Assembly (NCBI GenBank): GCA_034432855.1
Contig: DAOUBA010000239.1
Coordinates: forward strand, 1-20,456
Reading direction: 5' to 3'
Origin: DAOUBA01 sp034432855
Lineage (GTDB): Bacteria > Chloroflexota > Anaerolineae > B4-G1
Length of the DNA stretch: 20,456 nucleotides
The notes under the pieces were generated by a model. That model did not search any database. It was not told the DNA's origin and saw only the letters and a list, made by a program, of their open reading frames with translations. The translations under genes and the position numbers were made by a program. Shown in pieces: positions 6,909 through 13,945 of the stretch (positions are counted from its first letter, which is position 1; each line of letters starts with the position of its first letter).

Positions 6909-7384
6909 CCGCCCCCTGGGCGCGGCCCACCTTTATGCCTATACCCTCACCCACCCCGGCTGCGGCGACACGGGCTGCATGCCGGAAGCGTTCGACATCG
7001 CTGGCGCGCGGGATGTGGCGTATCCCAGCCACGACGGGCTGACGCTCCGCGCCTGGTACCTCCCGCCGCAAAACGGCGCCGTCGTCATCCTGCTGCCGGG
7101 GTTGGACGGCGCACGCGACGGGATACTGCGCGAAGGGGCGATCCTGGCCCGCCACGGCTACGGCCTCCTGCTCACCGAAACGCGCTCCTGCGCCCCCGCC
7201 GATGACCAATCCGCACTCGGCCACCTGGAGGCGCGCGATCTGCAGGAGGCGGTGACGTGGGTGCGCAGCCGGCCGGGAGTGGAACACGTCGTCGTGTTGG
7301 GGTTCTCGATGGGCGGCGTGACCGGCATCCTGGGCGCGGCAGAGGACATGCGCATCGAGACGGTGGTGGCCGAGGACGGATTTC
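6881..7384 (+). pseudogene. Truncated alpha/beta hydrolase remnant
   Basis: The frame carries 'DVAYPSHDGLTLRAWYLPP', 'VVILLPGLDGARDG' (oxyanion region), 'EARDLQEAVTWVRSRP', and the nucleophile elbow 'GFSMGG', ending at 'ETVVAEDGF'. These parts align with the intact hydrolase at 10111-11025 up to its 'RAVVSDGGF'. The acid and His part of the catalytic triad is missing. The 5' end is cut by the IS element at 6880. After about 7380 the frame runs into unrelated sequence to a stop at 7587, and a different frame carries a membrane-protein tail. The open frame that begins inside the IS at 6841 is therefore not a real complete gene. Confidence 0.75.
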
Positions 7385-7492
7385 TTCAACGCGCTACGCC
7401 CGGGGCTGGGCTACTTGGTCATCTTTGCCGTATACGGGGCGCTCTTCCTGCTCTCCACGGCCACCCTGGCGCGGGTACGCCAGAGCGGGTAA
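7385..7492 (+). pseudogene. C-terminal tail of a membrane protein (possibly ABC-2 permease)
   Basis: This frame, different from the hydrolase frame, encodes about 35 residues with a clear transmembrane helix ('LGYLVIFAVYGALFLLSTATLA') and a basic end (RVRQSG) before TAA. It resembles the last helix of an ABC-2-type permease, but the fragment is too short for a firm family call. It begins where hydrolase similarity stops, so a deletion probably joined two genes here. Between 7493 and 7560 I see nothing coding. Confidence 0.5.
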
Positions 7493-7557
7493 CCGTCACC
7501 CAAGGGTCGCCGTCGTCGAGGACAGCCATTGCGCCGCTAGCCGGGTGCGCCCCTTTG

Positions 7558-7592
7558 TGGTACAATGGCAATCATCCTGCAAAGTAAGGAGG
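7558..7592 (+). promoter_or_regulatory. Extended -10 promoter and strong ribosome site for the DsbA-cyclophilin gene
   Basis: TGG immediately precedes TACAAT (7561-7566), an extended -10 element. No good -35 is present at 17 bases. A perfect AAGGAGG site follows at 7586-7592, five bases before ATG 7598. It sets the true start 33 bases inside the longer open frame that begins at 7565. Confidence 0.55.
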
Positions 7593-7597
7593 CCGCC

Positions 7598-8821
7598 ATG
7601 CGCAAATTTGCGCTGCTTGTGACCATCGTTGTAGTTGGGTTGGTGGCCGGCTGCCGCACGCCGACGCCGAGCCCGACCGTGACACCCCAGCCCACAGAGC
7701 CGCCGACAGCGGTACCAGCCGCCACGACGCCAGGCACGGTCGAGTGCCGCGCCAGAGCCTTTGGCAAAGTGGACGGACTGCCGCCAGTGAGCGACCAGGA
7801 CTGGGTGCGCGGCCCCGCTGATGCTCCGATCACCCTGATCGAATACTCGGACTTTGAGTGACCAGGCTGCGCAAGGGTGGGCCCCTTGCTAACGCTTCTG
7901 GAAGAAGCGTACGGAGACAATCTGCGGGTCGTCTATCGTCACTTTCCGCTGACTTCCATCCACGACAAGGCTTTCGCCGCTGCCGAGGCCACAGAAGCCG
8001 CCGGCGCTCAAGGCAAGTTCTGGGAGATGCATGACCTGCTCTTCCAGCGACAGGCAGAATGGAGCGGGCTTACTCCTGCCCAGTTCCTCGAGACCCTGGC
8101 GGGCTACGCCGAAGAGTTGGGGCTGGACGTGAGCCGCTTCAGAGAGGATATGGAGGGCCATGCCTACGCAGAGAAGGTGCAAGAGAGTTACGATGAGGCT
8201 GTGTCCATAGGGCTTCCGGGCACGCCGACGATATTTATCAATGGCCGGTATTACCCCTGGAACCTTTCTCGAGAGGCCGTAGACCTTTTTCTCGACATGA
8301 TCGCTCGTGAGTATGATGGTCCTCCTCCCCAGGTGATTGACCCCGCCAAAAAGTACACCGCCACGCTGCGCACGACCAAGGGCGACATCGTGATCGAACT
8401 TTTCGCCGACCGGGTGCCGGCCACCGTCAACAGTTTCGTCTTCCTCGCCCGCGACGGCTGGTATGACGGGATGACCTTTTTCCGCGTCATCCCCGACTTT
8501 GTCGCCCAGACAGGCGATCCGACGAATTCGGGATACGGCAGCCCTGGCTATATGTGCGACGATGAGATCGTATCTGCGTTGACCTACGATGCCGGCGGGA
8601 TGGTCGGCATGGCCAGCCAGGGCCCCGGTACGGGCACTGTAGGCAGCCAGTTCTTCATCACCTATGCGCCTCTGCCGACGCTGAACGGGCAGTACACTAT
8701 CATCGGCCGCGTGTTCGAGGGGATGGACGTTCTCCAAAATCTGACGCCGCGCGATCCCTCGCAGGGGGGCACCCTGCCGCAGGGCGATGTGATCGAGACG
8801 ATTGTGATCGAGGAGCGATAA
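7598..8821 (+). CDS. Candidate selenoprotein: DsbA-like oxidoreductase fused to cyclophilin PPIase, lipoprotein
   Basis: Reading TGA at 7859-7861 as selenocysteine gives a 407-residue protein. Residues 1-19 are a lipoprotein signal (LVAGC, Cys19) followed by a Pro/Thr-rich linker (about 20-50). A DsbA-like thioredoxin domain (about 65-245) has 'TLIEYSDFE-U-PGCARVGPLL', with U88 at the first position of the CxxC motif, 'VVYRHFPLTSIHDKA', and the cis-Pro loop 'GLPGTPTIFING' (Pro210). A cyclophilin domain (about 250-407) has 'FFRVIPDFVAQTGDP' and 'SQFFITYAPLPTLNGQYTIIG'. It should act outside the membrane, on disulfides and prolyl bonds. The TGA is the only stop in 408 codons. If not recoded, the gene is a nonsense-interrupted pseudogene, and a GTG at 7877 would start the distal piece without its active site. 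Confidence 0.8.
7862..7910 (+). promoter_or_regulatory. Candidate bacterial SECIS element: tandem hairpins downstream of TGA
   Basis: Directly after the TGA, GCAAGGG (7871-7877) pairs perfectly with CCCTTGC (7883-7889) around the loop TGGGC. The loop begins after 16 intervening bases, close to the 18 in Escherichia coli fdhF, and has G at its second position. CCAG (7862-7865) can pair with CTGG (7898-7901) as a lower stem. A second perfect hairpin, ACGCTTCT and AGAAGCGT around GGA, follows at 7892-7910 and competes with that lower stem. In bacteria the SECIS binds SelB within the coding region. Confidence 0.65.
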
Positions 8822-8826
8822 GGGGG

Positions 8827-8866
8827 CAGGAGGCAAGAAGCAGGAGGCAAGAAGCGGGAGGGCAAG
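8827..8866 (+). repeat. Short tandem repeat, 14-base unit
   Basis: CAGGAGGCAAGAAG occurs twice in tandem at 8827-8840 and 8841-8854, followed by a degenerate third unit to 8866. It fills nearly the whole gap between the DsbA-cyclophilin gene and prsW. It supplies several ribosome-site-like GGAGG motifs ahead of the ATG at 8867, so repeat number could tune prsW translation. Confidence 0.7.
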
Positions 8867-10114
8867 ATGCAACGTCACACACTGTGGCTCGTGATCGGCA
8901 TCCTGGGCTGTGTCGCCTTCGTTACATTGACCTGCCTGGGCGGGTTGATAGCGTTGATGACACTCTTTTCCGGGCCGCGTTCGTTGACCGCAACCCAGAC
9001 CCTACCGATGGTCAGCGCGGTTGTCGTGGGGCCTGTGTTGGGCATCCCGTTGATCGTGCAGGGCTGGGCCGGCTGGCGCGGACGTCCCTCACGTCCCTTC
9101 GCTCCCTCGCGCGCCTGGTGGTTAGGACTCTTATTACTGACAGTACTCCTTGCACTGGGTGCTGTGGTCAGCCTGCGCTCACTGGCGCCGGCCCTGCTGT
9201 TGCCCCCCATCCACGTCCTGGCAATGGCTCTCCTGCCGGTCCTGGTGCTCTGGCTCGTGGGGAGGGCCTTGCGTGGGAGAGGCGGATCGTGGCGCGATGT
9301 GATCGCCGGAATGGCCGGTGGCGGCTTTCTGGGAACGACGGCTGCCCTGATCGGCGAGGGGTTGATCGTCTTCGCCGTCATCATCATCGTGACCATCATT
9401 GTGATGGTGACCCCCGGCGGCCCGGAACGGATTCAGGAACTGGCCTCCCGGATGCAAGACCAGGACTGGACAGCCGACGCTCAAAACCTGCTGCCCGTGC
9501 TGCTGTCACCGGCAGTCGTACTTTCGGTACTCGGGATCTTGTCCATCCCCGTTCCCCTGATCGAAGAGGGCGTCAAGACGCTGGCGACCGGTGTAGCGGG
9601 GCGTTGGGTCCGCCCTACGCCGGCGCGCGCGTTCTTGTGGGGCGTGGCCGGTGGAGCAGGTTTTGCCCTGGCGGAGAATCTGTTCAACGGCGCCCTGGGC
9701 GGCGTCGAAGGGTGGTTGCCGGGGGCGATATCCCGCTTAGGCGCGACGGTGATGCACTGCTTCACCGGCGGGCTGGTCGGCTGGGGCTGGGGGCAACTCT
9801 GGACGGCGCGGCGCCCCTGGCGCTTGCTGGGCTGCTACGTCGCTGCCGTACTCGTCCACGCCGTGTGGAACGCTTCTGCCGTGGGAGCGGCGTTCTTGGG
9901 CGTCGCCCTGATGGCCCAAAAAGGCGGGGTCCTTCAGGTCACCTTCATGCTCCTCGGCACGCTGACGCTCCTGGGATTGTTGGTCCTGCTGACCCTGGTT
10001 TTCCTCGCTGCGCTCATCGTCGCCGGGCGCAGATTGGCGGCTCGAGCGGAGCGAGCGCAAGAACAGGCTCCGATGGTGACAGCCCCTGGGCTTTCTGAGG
10101 CGCCTCCGTTATGA
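8867..10114 (+). CDS. PrsW-family intramembrane metalloprotease
   Basis: This 415-residue multi-helix membrane protein carries the PrsW signatures: 'PLIEEGVKTLA' with Glu233-Glu234, 'GVAGGAGFALAENLFNG', 'TVMHCFTGGLVGWGWGQ' with His297, and 'AVLVHAVWNAS' with His331. PrsW in Bacillus cleaves an anti-sigma factor. Other members are thought to be CAAX-like membrane proteases. The N-terminal 150 residues add about four helices beyond the core domain. The gene follows the DsbA-cyclophilin gene by 45 bases and overlaps the next hydrolase by ATGA. No sigma or anti-sigma gene lies nearby, so the substrate is unknown. Confidence 0.87.
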   Translation: MQRHTLWLVIGILGCVAFVTLTCLGGLIALMTLFSGPRSLTATQTLPMVSAVVVGPVLGIPLIVQGWAGWRGRPSRPFAPSRAWWLGLLLLTVLLALGAVVSLRSLAPALLLPPIHVLAMALLPVLVLWLVGRALRGRGGSWRDVIAGMAGGGFLGTTAALIGEGLIVFAVIIIVTIIVMVTPGGPERIQELASRMQDQDWTADAQNLLPVLLSPAVVLSVLGILSIPVPLIEEGVKTLATGVAGRWVRPTPARAFLWGVAGGAGFALAENLFNGALGGVEGWLPGAISRLGATVMHCFTGGLVGWGWGQLWTARRPWRLLGCYVAAVLVHAVWNASAVGAAFLGVALMAQKGGVLQVTFMLLGTLTLLGLLVLLTLVFLAALIVAGRRLAARAERAQEQAPMVTAPGLSEAPPL

Positions 10115-11025
10115 TCGCCCTCTGGCTGGCCTGTATCGTCGCGGTATTGCTGCTGGCCGCCCTGGCCTGGCTGGCGTGGGCCGGGTCAGGCCGTTTGATC
10201 GCGCGCCGCACCCCAGACGTGCAGACCAGCCCCGCTGACTATGGGCTGACTTACGAAGAGGTCAGTTTCCCTAGCCGCGACGGCCTCACCCTGCGCGGTT
10301 GGTTCATTCCGGCCGACCGCGCACGCGGCGCCGTCGTTTTCTGCCACGGACACGGTGGGAGTATGGACCCCGACGTCATCTATGCCCCCTGGTTTCACGA
10401 GGCCGGCCTCAACGTGTTGATGTTCGACTTTCGCGCGCACGGTCGTAGTGAAGGCGCGCAGGTGAGCATGGGGTACTTTGAGCGTCAAGACCTGCTGGGA
10501 GCGGTGGATTACCTGCAAAGGCGGGGCATTGCAGAAGTGGGCGTGTTGGGCTTTTCGCTGGGCGGTGCCGTGGCGATCACCGCCGCCGCGCAATGCCAGG
10601 CCATCCGCGCCGTCGTCTCCGACGGCGGCTTTGCCCGGCTGGAGAGCGCACTGCTGGGTTGGGCGCGAGAGCGGGGCAAGAATGCGCCACACTGGGTGGC
10701 GTTACCATTGGCGCGGCTGGTCATCGCCGTGGCCGGCTGGCGATTGGGCGCACGCCTCAGCGAGGCCGATCCCATCCGCTGGGTGGAGCAGGTCGCTCCC
10801 AGGCCGCTCCTGTTCATCCACGGCGATCTCGACCCCTACGTCCCGGTCGCCGACATCGAGATGCTCTACGCAGCGGCTGGGGAACCGAAGGAGTTGTGGC
10901 GTGTGTCCGAGGCCGGACACCGGGAGGTAGACAGGCACCGGCCCGTCGAGTACCGCGAGCGAGTTATTGGGTTCTTCGTCCGCCACCTGACACCCGGCGC
11001 CGGTTCCACAAACGCCTCGCGATAA
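10111..11025 (+). CDS. Membrane-anchored alpha/beta hydrolase
   Basis: This 304-residue protein has an N-terminal transmembrane helix (about 2-24), then an alpha/beta hydrolase domain: 'VVFCHGHGGSMDPDV' (oxyanion HG), the nucleophile elbow 'LGFSLGGA' with Ser149, the acid in 'LLFIHGDLDPYVP', and the His in 'EAGHREVDRH'. The full catalytic triad is present. It belongs with the BAAT/YqkD/FrsA-like serine hydrolases of unknown substrate. Its start overlaps the prsW stop. It is the intact counterpart of the truncated hydrolase at 6881-7384. Its last 62 bases overlap the 3' end of dedA on the other strand. Confidence 0.88.
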   Translation: MIALWLACIVAVLLLAALAWLAWAGSGRLIARRTPDVQTSPADYGLTYEEVSFPSRDGLTLRGWFIPADRARGAVVFCHGHGGSMDPDVIYAPWFHEAGLNVLMFDFRAHGRSEGAQVSMGYFERQDLLGAVDYLQRRGIAEVGVLGFSLGGAVAITAAAQCQAIRAVVSDGGFARLESALLGWARERGKNAPHWVALPLARLVIAVAGWRLGARLSEADPIRWVEQVAPRPLLFIHGDLDPYVPVADIEMLYAAAGEPKELWRVSEAGHREVDRHRPVEYRERVIGFFVRHLTPGAGSTNASR

Positions 11026-11623
11026 ATGCCACAACCATCAGCACGCCAATGACCAGCACCACCTTCTCGTACCGGTTGAGCCATTCGGTGATGACAGGCC
11101 AGCTCTGGCCCAGCAGGTATCCCGCCAAAGCCAGCAGGAAACTCCACAAGGCCGTGCCGATGGCCGTGTAGATGACAAAGCGCAGCATGTTCATGCCCGC
11201 GATGCCTGCCGGGACGGAGACCAGGCTCCGTACGATGGGAACCATGCGCCCGAAAAAGACCACCCCTTCTCCGTAGCGGTTGAACCAGTTCAACGCCTTG
11301 TCAAAGTCTGCCTCCGAGAGCATGAACCATTTGCCATATCGCCGAAGCAGTTCCCGGACGCGGGCCTCTCCGAATATATGCCCCATGGCATAAAAGACCG
11401 CCGCCCCCCCCACAGAGCCGATGGTCCCCATGACGGTCACACCGGCCAGGCTGAAACGTCCTTCAGACACCAGGCTACCTGCCAGCGGAAGAATGGCCTC
11501 TGAGGGGATGGGCGGGAAGATATTCTCCAAGAACATGACCAACACCAGGCCAAAGTAGCCAGTAGTGCTGATCACAGACTGGGCCCACTCTACCAGGGTA
11601 TCCAGTATGCTGACCAATCCCAT
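10964..11623 (-). CDS. DedA-family membrane protein
   Basis: This 219-residue protein has the DedA signatures: 'YFGLVLVMFLENIFPPIPSEAILPLAGSLVSEG' (about residues 21-53), 'GTIGSVGGAAVFYAMGHIFGEARV' and 'FFGRMVPIVRSLVSVPAGIAGMNMLRF'. It has about five membrane segments and a basic C-terminal tail. DedA proteins are proton-dependent transporters, some of which move undecaprenyl phosphate or phospholipids across the membrane. I choose the ATG at 11623, preceded by GGAG about ten bases away. The longer antisense frame to 12190 is an artefact over the roadblock gene. The role here is undefined. Confidence 0.88.
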   Translation of the reverse strand: MGLVSILDTLVEWAQSVISTTGYFGLVLVMFLENIFPPIPSEAILPLAGSLVSEGRFSLAGVTVMGTIGSVGGAAVFYAMGHIFGEARVRELLRRYGKWFMLSEADFDKALNWFNRYGEGVVFFGRMVPIVRSLVSVPAGIAGMNMLRFVIYTAIGTALWSFLLALAGYLLGQSWPVITEWLNRYEKVVLVIGVLMVVAFIARRLWNRRRVSGGGRRTQ

Positions 11624-11722
11624 CGCGAGAAATCTCCGTTCCTGCGGCTTCTTCACGGCTGCCTCGTGGTGGCCGCACGCTAGAGTATTGGAAACGCCAT
11701 ATTCTGAGGCGCAAACAGTTTG

Positions 11723-11733
11723 ATTATACCATA
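11723..11733 (-). promoter_or_regulatory. Extended -10 promoter for dedA
   Basis: On the minus strand the sequence reads TATGG then TATAAT (11728-11723), a consensus -10 with the TGn extension, about 100 bases upstream of the dedA ATG. No good -35 is seen. It has the same form as the promoter at 7558-7566. Confidence 0.5.
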
Positions 11734-11791
11734 GGAAAGCAAAGAGAGGTAGGGGCAACGAATCTTGCATGCACATCATTTGAACATACGC

Positions 11792-11820
11792 TTGACAATT
11801 TATGTGACTTGTGATACCCT
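11792..11820 (+). promoter_or_regulatory. Promoter for the roadblock-V4R-receiver operon
   Basis: A perfect TTGACA (11792-11797) is followed after 17 bases by TACCCT (11815-11820), a weak -10. A TGTGA lies just upstream of the -10. It is 57 bases before the ATG at 11877, which has an AAGGAGG ribosome site. It diverges from the dedA promoter. Confidence 0.6.
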
Positions 11821-11876
11821 CACACCCGTTAGTGCGAGCCCCTCGGCGTCTAAGGGTAAATATCAAGGAGGCGGTC

Positions 11877-12257
11877 ATGTCAGAAAGATCCCGTACTGAA
11901 CGGCTGGTGAGACGCTTGCAGGAACTCCAAATGAATACGCCAGACGTAGAGGCTACGGCTGTAGTGAGCGTGGACGGACTTACGATGGCTTCCTCTCTGC
12001 CGGCAGGCGTCGAAGAGGATCGAGTCTCTGCAATGTCTGCCGCGATGCTCTCTCTGGGTGAACGCATCGCCAGCGAATTGGGACGCGGCATGCTGGATGA
12101 GGTGTACGTGAAGGGAGAGAACGGGTACGTCGTGTTGCGTGCTGTGGGTGAAGAAGCCGTCTTGACCGTGTTGGCCCGCCAGCAGACCAAATTGGGTCTG
12201 CTCTTTCTGGATATGCGCCGAGCGTCCGAAGACCTGGCTGCGATACTGAAAGCCTAG
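11877..12257 (+). CDS. Roadblock/LC7 domain protein
   Basis: This 126-residue protein has the roadblock/LC7 pattern: 'RLVRRLQELQMNTPDVEATAVVSVDGLTMASSLPAGVEEDRVSAMSAAMLSLGERIASELGRG', then 'EVYVKGENGYVVLRAVGEEAVLTVLARQQTKLGLLFLDMRRASEDL'. Such proteins in bacteria (MglB-like) act as partners of small GTPases or as signalling scaffolds. The start at 11877 follows a strong AAGGAGG. No MglA-like GTPase is encoded next to it; the neighbours are a V4R protein and a receiver protein, so a signalling scaffold role is inferred. Confidence 0.88.
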   Translation: MSERSRTERLVRRLQELQMNTPDVEATAVVSVDGLTMASSLPAGVEEDRVSAMSAAMLSLGERIASELGRGMLDEVYVKGENGYVVLRAVGEEAVLTVLARQQTKLGLLFLDMRRASEDLAAILKA

Positions 12258-12277
12258 CCACCAGAAGGAGGCCGAAC

Positions 12278-12910
12278 GTGGGACGGATTCCACCGAGTGG
12301 TCTATACTATACCAATATGATCGTCCGCTACACCCTTGAGGCAATGGAAGAGATTATGGGTAAGAACGGCCTGAATGCCATTTTGAATCTGGCCGGCCTC
12401 TCGCATCTGATTGACAACTATCCACCCGAGAACCTGAACAAAGAGTTCGACTTTGCAGACTTTTCATCCTTGATGGGAGCACTTGAGGATATGTATGGCC
12501 CACGTGGGGGACGCGGGCTTCAGTTGCGGGCCGGACGGGTCGGCTGGAATCGCGGGGGGACGAGAATGGGAGCGATGGTTGGCGTCGCCGACCTGGCATT
12601 TCGCGTCCTGCCGTTGAGCGCCAAACTCAAGGCCGGCCTGCCAGCGATGGCCATGGTCTTTACTCAGTTCAGCGACCAAAAGAGCACCGTGTCCGATCGC
12701 GGTGAGTATTACCAGTATGACATTCACAAATGTCCAGTGTGCTGGGGCCGCAAGGCCGATCGGCCCATCTGTTTCGCGGCGAGAGGGCTGTTGGAAGAAG
12801 CCTTGCACTGGGTCAGCGGCGGGCTCAAGTTCCGCGTGGATGAGGTCGAGTGCGTGGCAATGGGCGGGCAGACGTGCTCCTTCACGATCTACAAGGAGCC
12901 GATCGGATAG
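12278..12910 (+). CDS. V4R (4-vinyl-reductase-like) sensor domain protein
   Basis: This 210-residue protein ends in a clear V4R-type segment: 'CPVCWGRKADRPICFAARGLLEEALHWVSGGLKFRVDEVECVAMGGQTCSFTIYKEP', with Cys residues at the conserved positions. V4R domains share a fold with heme-NO-binding sensors and bind small hydrophobic or heterocyclic ligands, and often regulate partners. The N-terminal half is mostly helical ('YTLEAMEEIMGKNGLNAILNLAGL'). I use the GTG at 12278, which follows AGAAGGAGG. It lies 20 bases after the roadblock gene. The ligand is unknown. Confidence 0.8.
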   Translation: MGRIPPSGLYYTNMIVRYTLEAMEEIMGKNGLNAILNLAGLSHLIDNYPPENLNKEFDFADFSSLMGALEDMYGPRGGRGLQLRAGRVGWNRGGTRMGAMVGVADLAFRVLPLSAKLKAGLPAMAMVFTQFSDQKSTVSDRGEYYQYDIHKCPVCWGRKADRPICFAARGLLEEALHWVSGGLKFRVDEVECVAMGGQTCSFTIYKEPIG

Positions 12911-12955
12911 GCGCTGGACACAACATTTCTCAGGAGTATGAGGGAGGGTGTAACT

Positions 12956-13825
12956 ATGCCGGGAACTCCTCATATCCTCATCGTAGAAGATCAGCCGGAT
13001 ACCGCAGAGATGCTGACCTCGTACTTCAAGACACAAGGGTACGAGGTCACTGCGGTAGGATGGGGCAAAGACGCCCTGGCCTTCACGGAGCACACCGTCC
13101 CCGACCTCGTCGTGCTCGATATCCGTCTCCCGGACATTGACGGCTTCGAGGTCTGCAACCGACTGCGCGCTCACCGGCGCACCGCGCAAGTGCCGATTAT
13201 CTTCCTGACCGAGAAGCGCGAACGCGCCGACAAGTTGCAGGGCCTCTCATTGGGTGCCGTGGACTATATCACCAAGCCATTCGACATCCAGGAATTGCGG
13301 CTGAGAGTGCGCAATGTGCTGCGCCGCTCCAACCTGGAACGCATGGTACACACGGTCACCGGCCTGCCAGGCCCTTCCCTTTCTGACGAACACCTCCGAG
13401 GACTGTTGACGTCCTCCGGTTGGGCGGTGCTTTCCGTAGGAGTGCATGGACTGGACGAATTTGCCGATGTGTATGGCTTCGTGGCGCGCGACGACGTGGT
13501 GCGCGCGATAGCCCTTATGCTGAGCCACGTCGTGAAGGAGAGCGAAGACCGCGAGGCATTCGTGGGCCATCTGGACGACACGGACTTTTTTGCTGTCGTT
13601 GCGCCAAGCAAGGCGCAACAGGTGCAGCAGACGCTCGCTGTGCGGCTGAACGAGGCGATGGCCTTTTTCTATCCCCGCGCGGATTGGGAGGCCGGGCAGA
13701 AGGACCCTCAGGCACACGTGCCACGCCTGGAGGTCAGGATGGGAGTGCTCAAATCGCCGGCGCGCGCTTTTGCCAACCTTGATGAGTTGAAGCGTGCTCT
13801 CCTCAAGGCCCAGAGAATCGGCTAG
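12956..13825 (+). CDS. Response regulator: receiver plus degenerate GGDEF-like domain
   Basis: The protein is 289 residues from ATG 12956, chosen because GAGGGAGG lies 8 bases upstream. An in-frame ATG at 12938 lacks this. The receiver domain (about 6-120) has the acidic pair Glu11-Asp12, the phospho-acceptor Asp55 ('LVVLDIRLPD') and Lys107 ('ITKPFD'). The C-terminal part (about 130-285) has a diguanylate-cyclase-like outline, but the signature loop reads 'GHLDDTDFFAVV' instead of GGDEF, so cyclase activity is unlikely. It may bind a partner or nucleotide. No histidine kinase is adjacent. It ends the roadblock-V4R-receiver operon. Confidence 0.85.
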   Translation: MPGTPHILIVEDQPDTAEMLTSYFKTQGYEVTAVGWGKDALAFTEHTVPDLVVLDIRLPDIDGFEVCNRLRAHRRTAQVPIIFLTEKRERADKLQGLSLGAVDYITKPFDIQELRLRVRNVLRRSNLERMVHTVTGLPGPSLSDEHLRGLLTSSGWAVLSVGVHGLDEFADVYGFVARDDVVRAIALMLSHVVKESEDREAFVGHLDDTDFFAVVAPSKAQQVQQTLAVRLNEAMAFFYPRADWEAGQKDPQAHVPRLEVRMGVLKSPARAFANLDELKRALLKAQRIG

Positions 13826-13945
13826 ATGCAGTCGGGCCCATTCACGGTGCAGAACCTGTCAAGGGCTCAGTTTGCTGGCGGACTCCGGCTGGCAGGGTAA
13901 TAATGGCTCTGCGCGTGGCCGGGGTCTTGCTTTGTGGGAGGCACG

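Noticed and set aside
6030..7205. 391-codon plus-strand frame across the IS
   Set aside because: It is antisense to the transposase and crosses the IS end into the hydrolase remnant out of frame.
7877..8821. Independent GTG-started gene downstream of the TGA
   Set aside because: It would start within the conserved DsbA domain, just after the active site, inside the candidate SECIS hairpin, and has no convincing ribosome site.
8884..10098. 404-codon frame overlapping prsW in another frame
   Set aside because: It is a compositional shadow of prsW, rich in Arg/Gly/Pro with no recognisable domain.
11624..12190. N-terminal extension of the dedA frame
   Set aside because: It runs antisense over the roadblock gene and both promoters. 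The DedA family N-terminus begins at 11623 with its own ribosome site.
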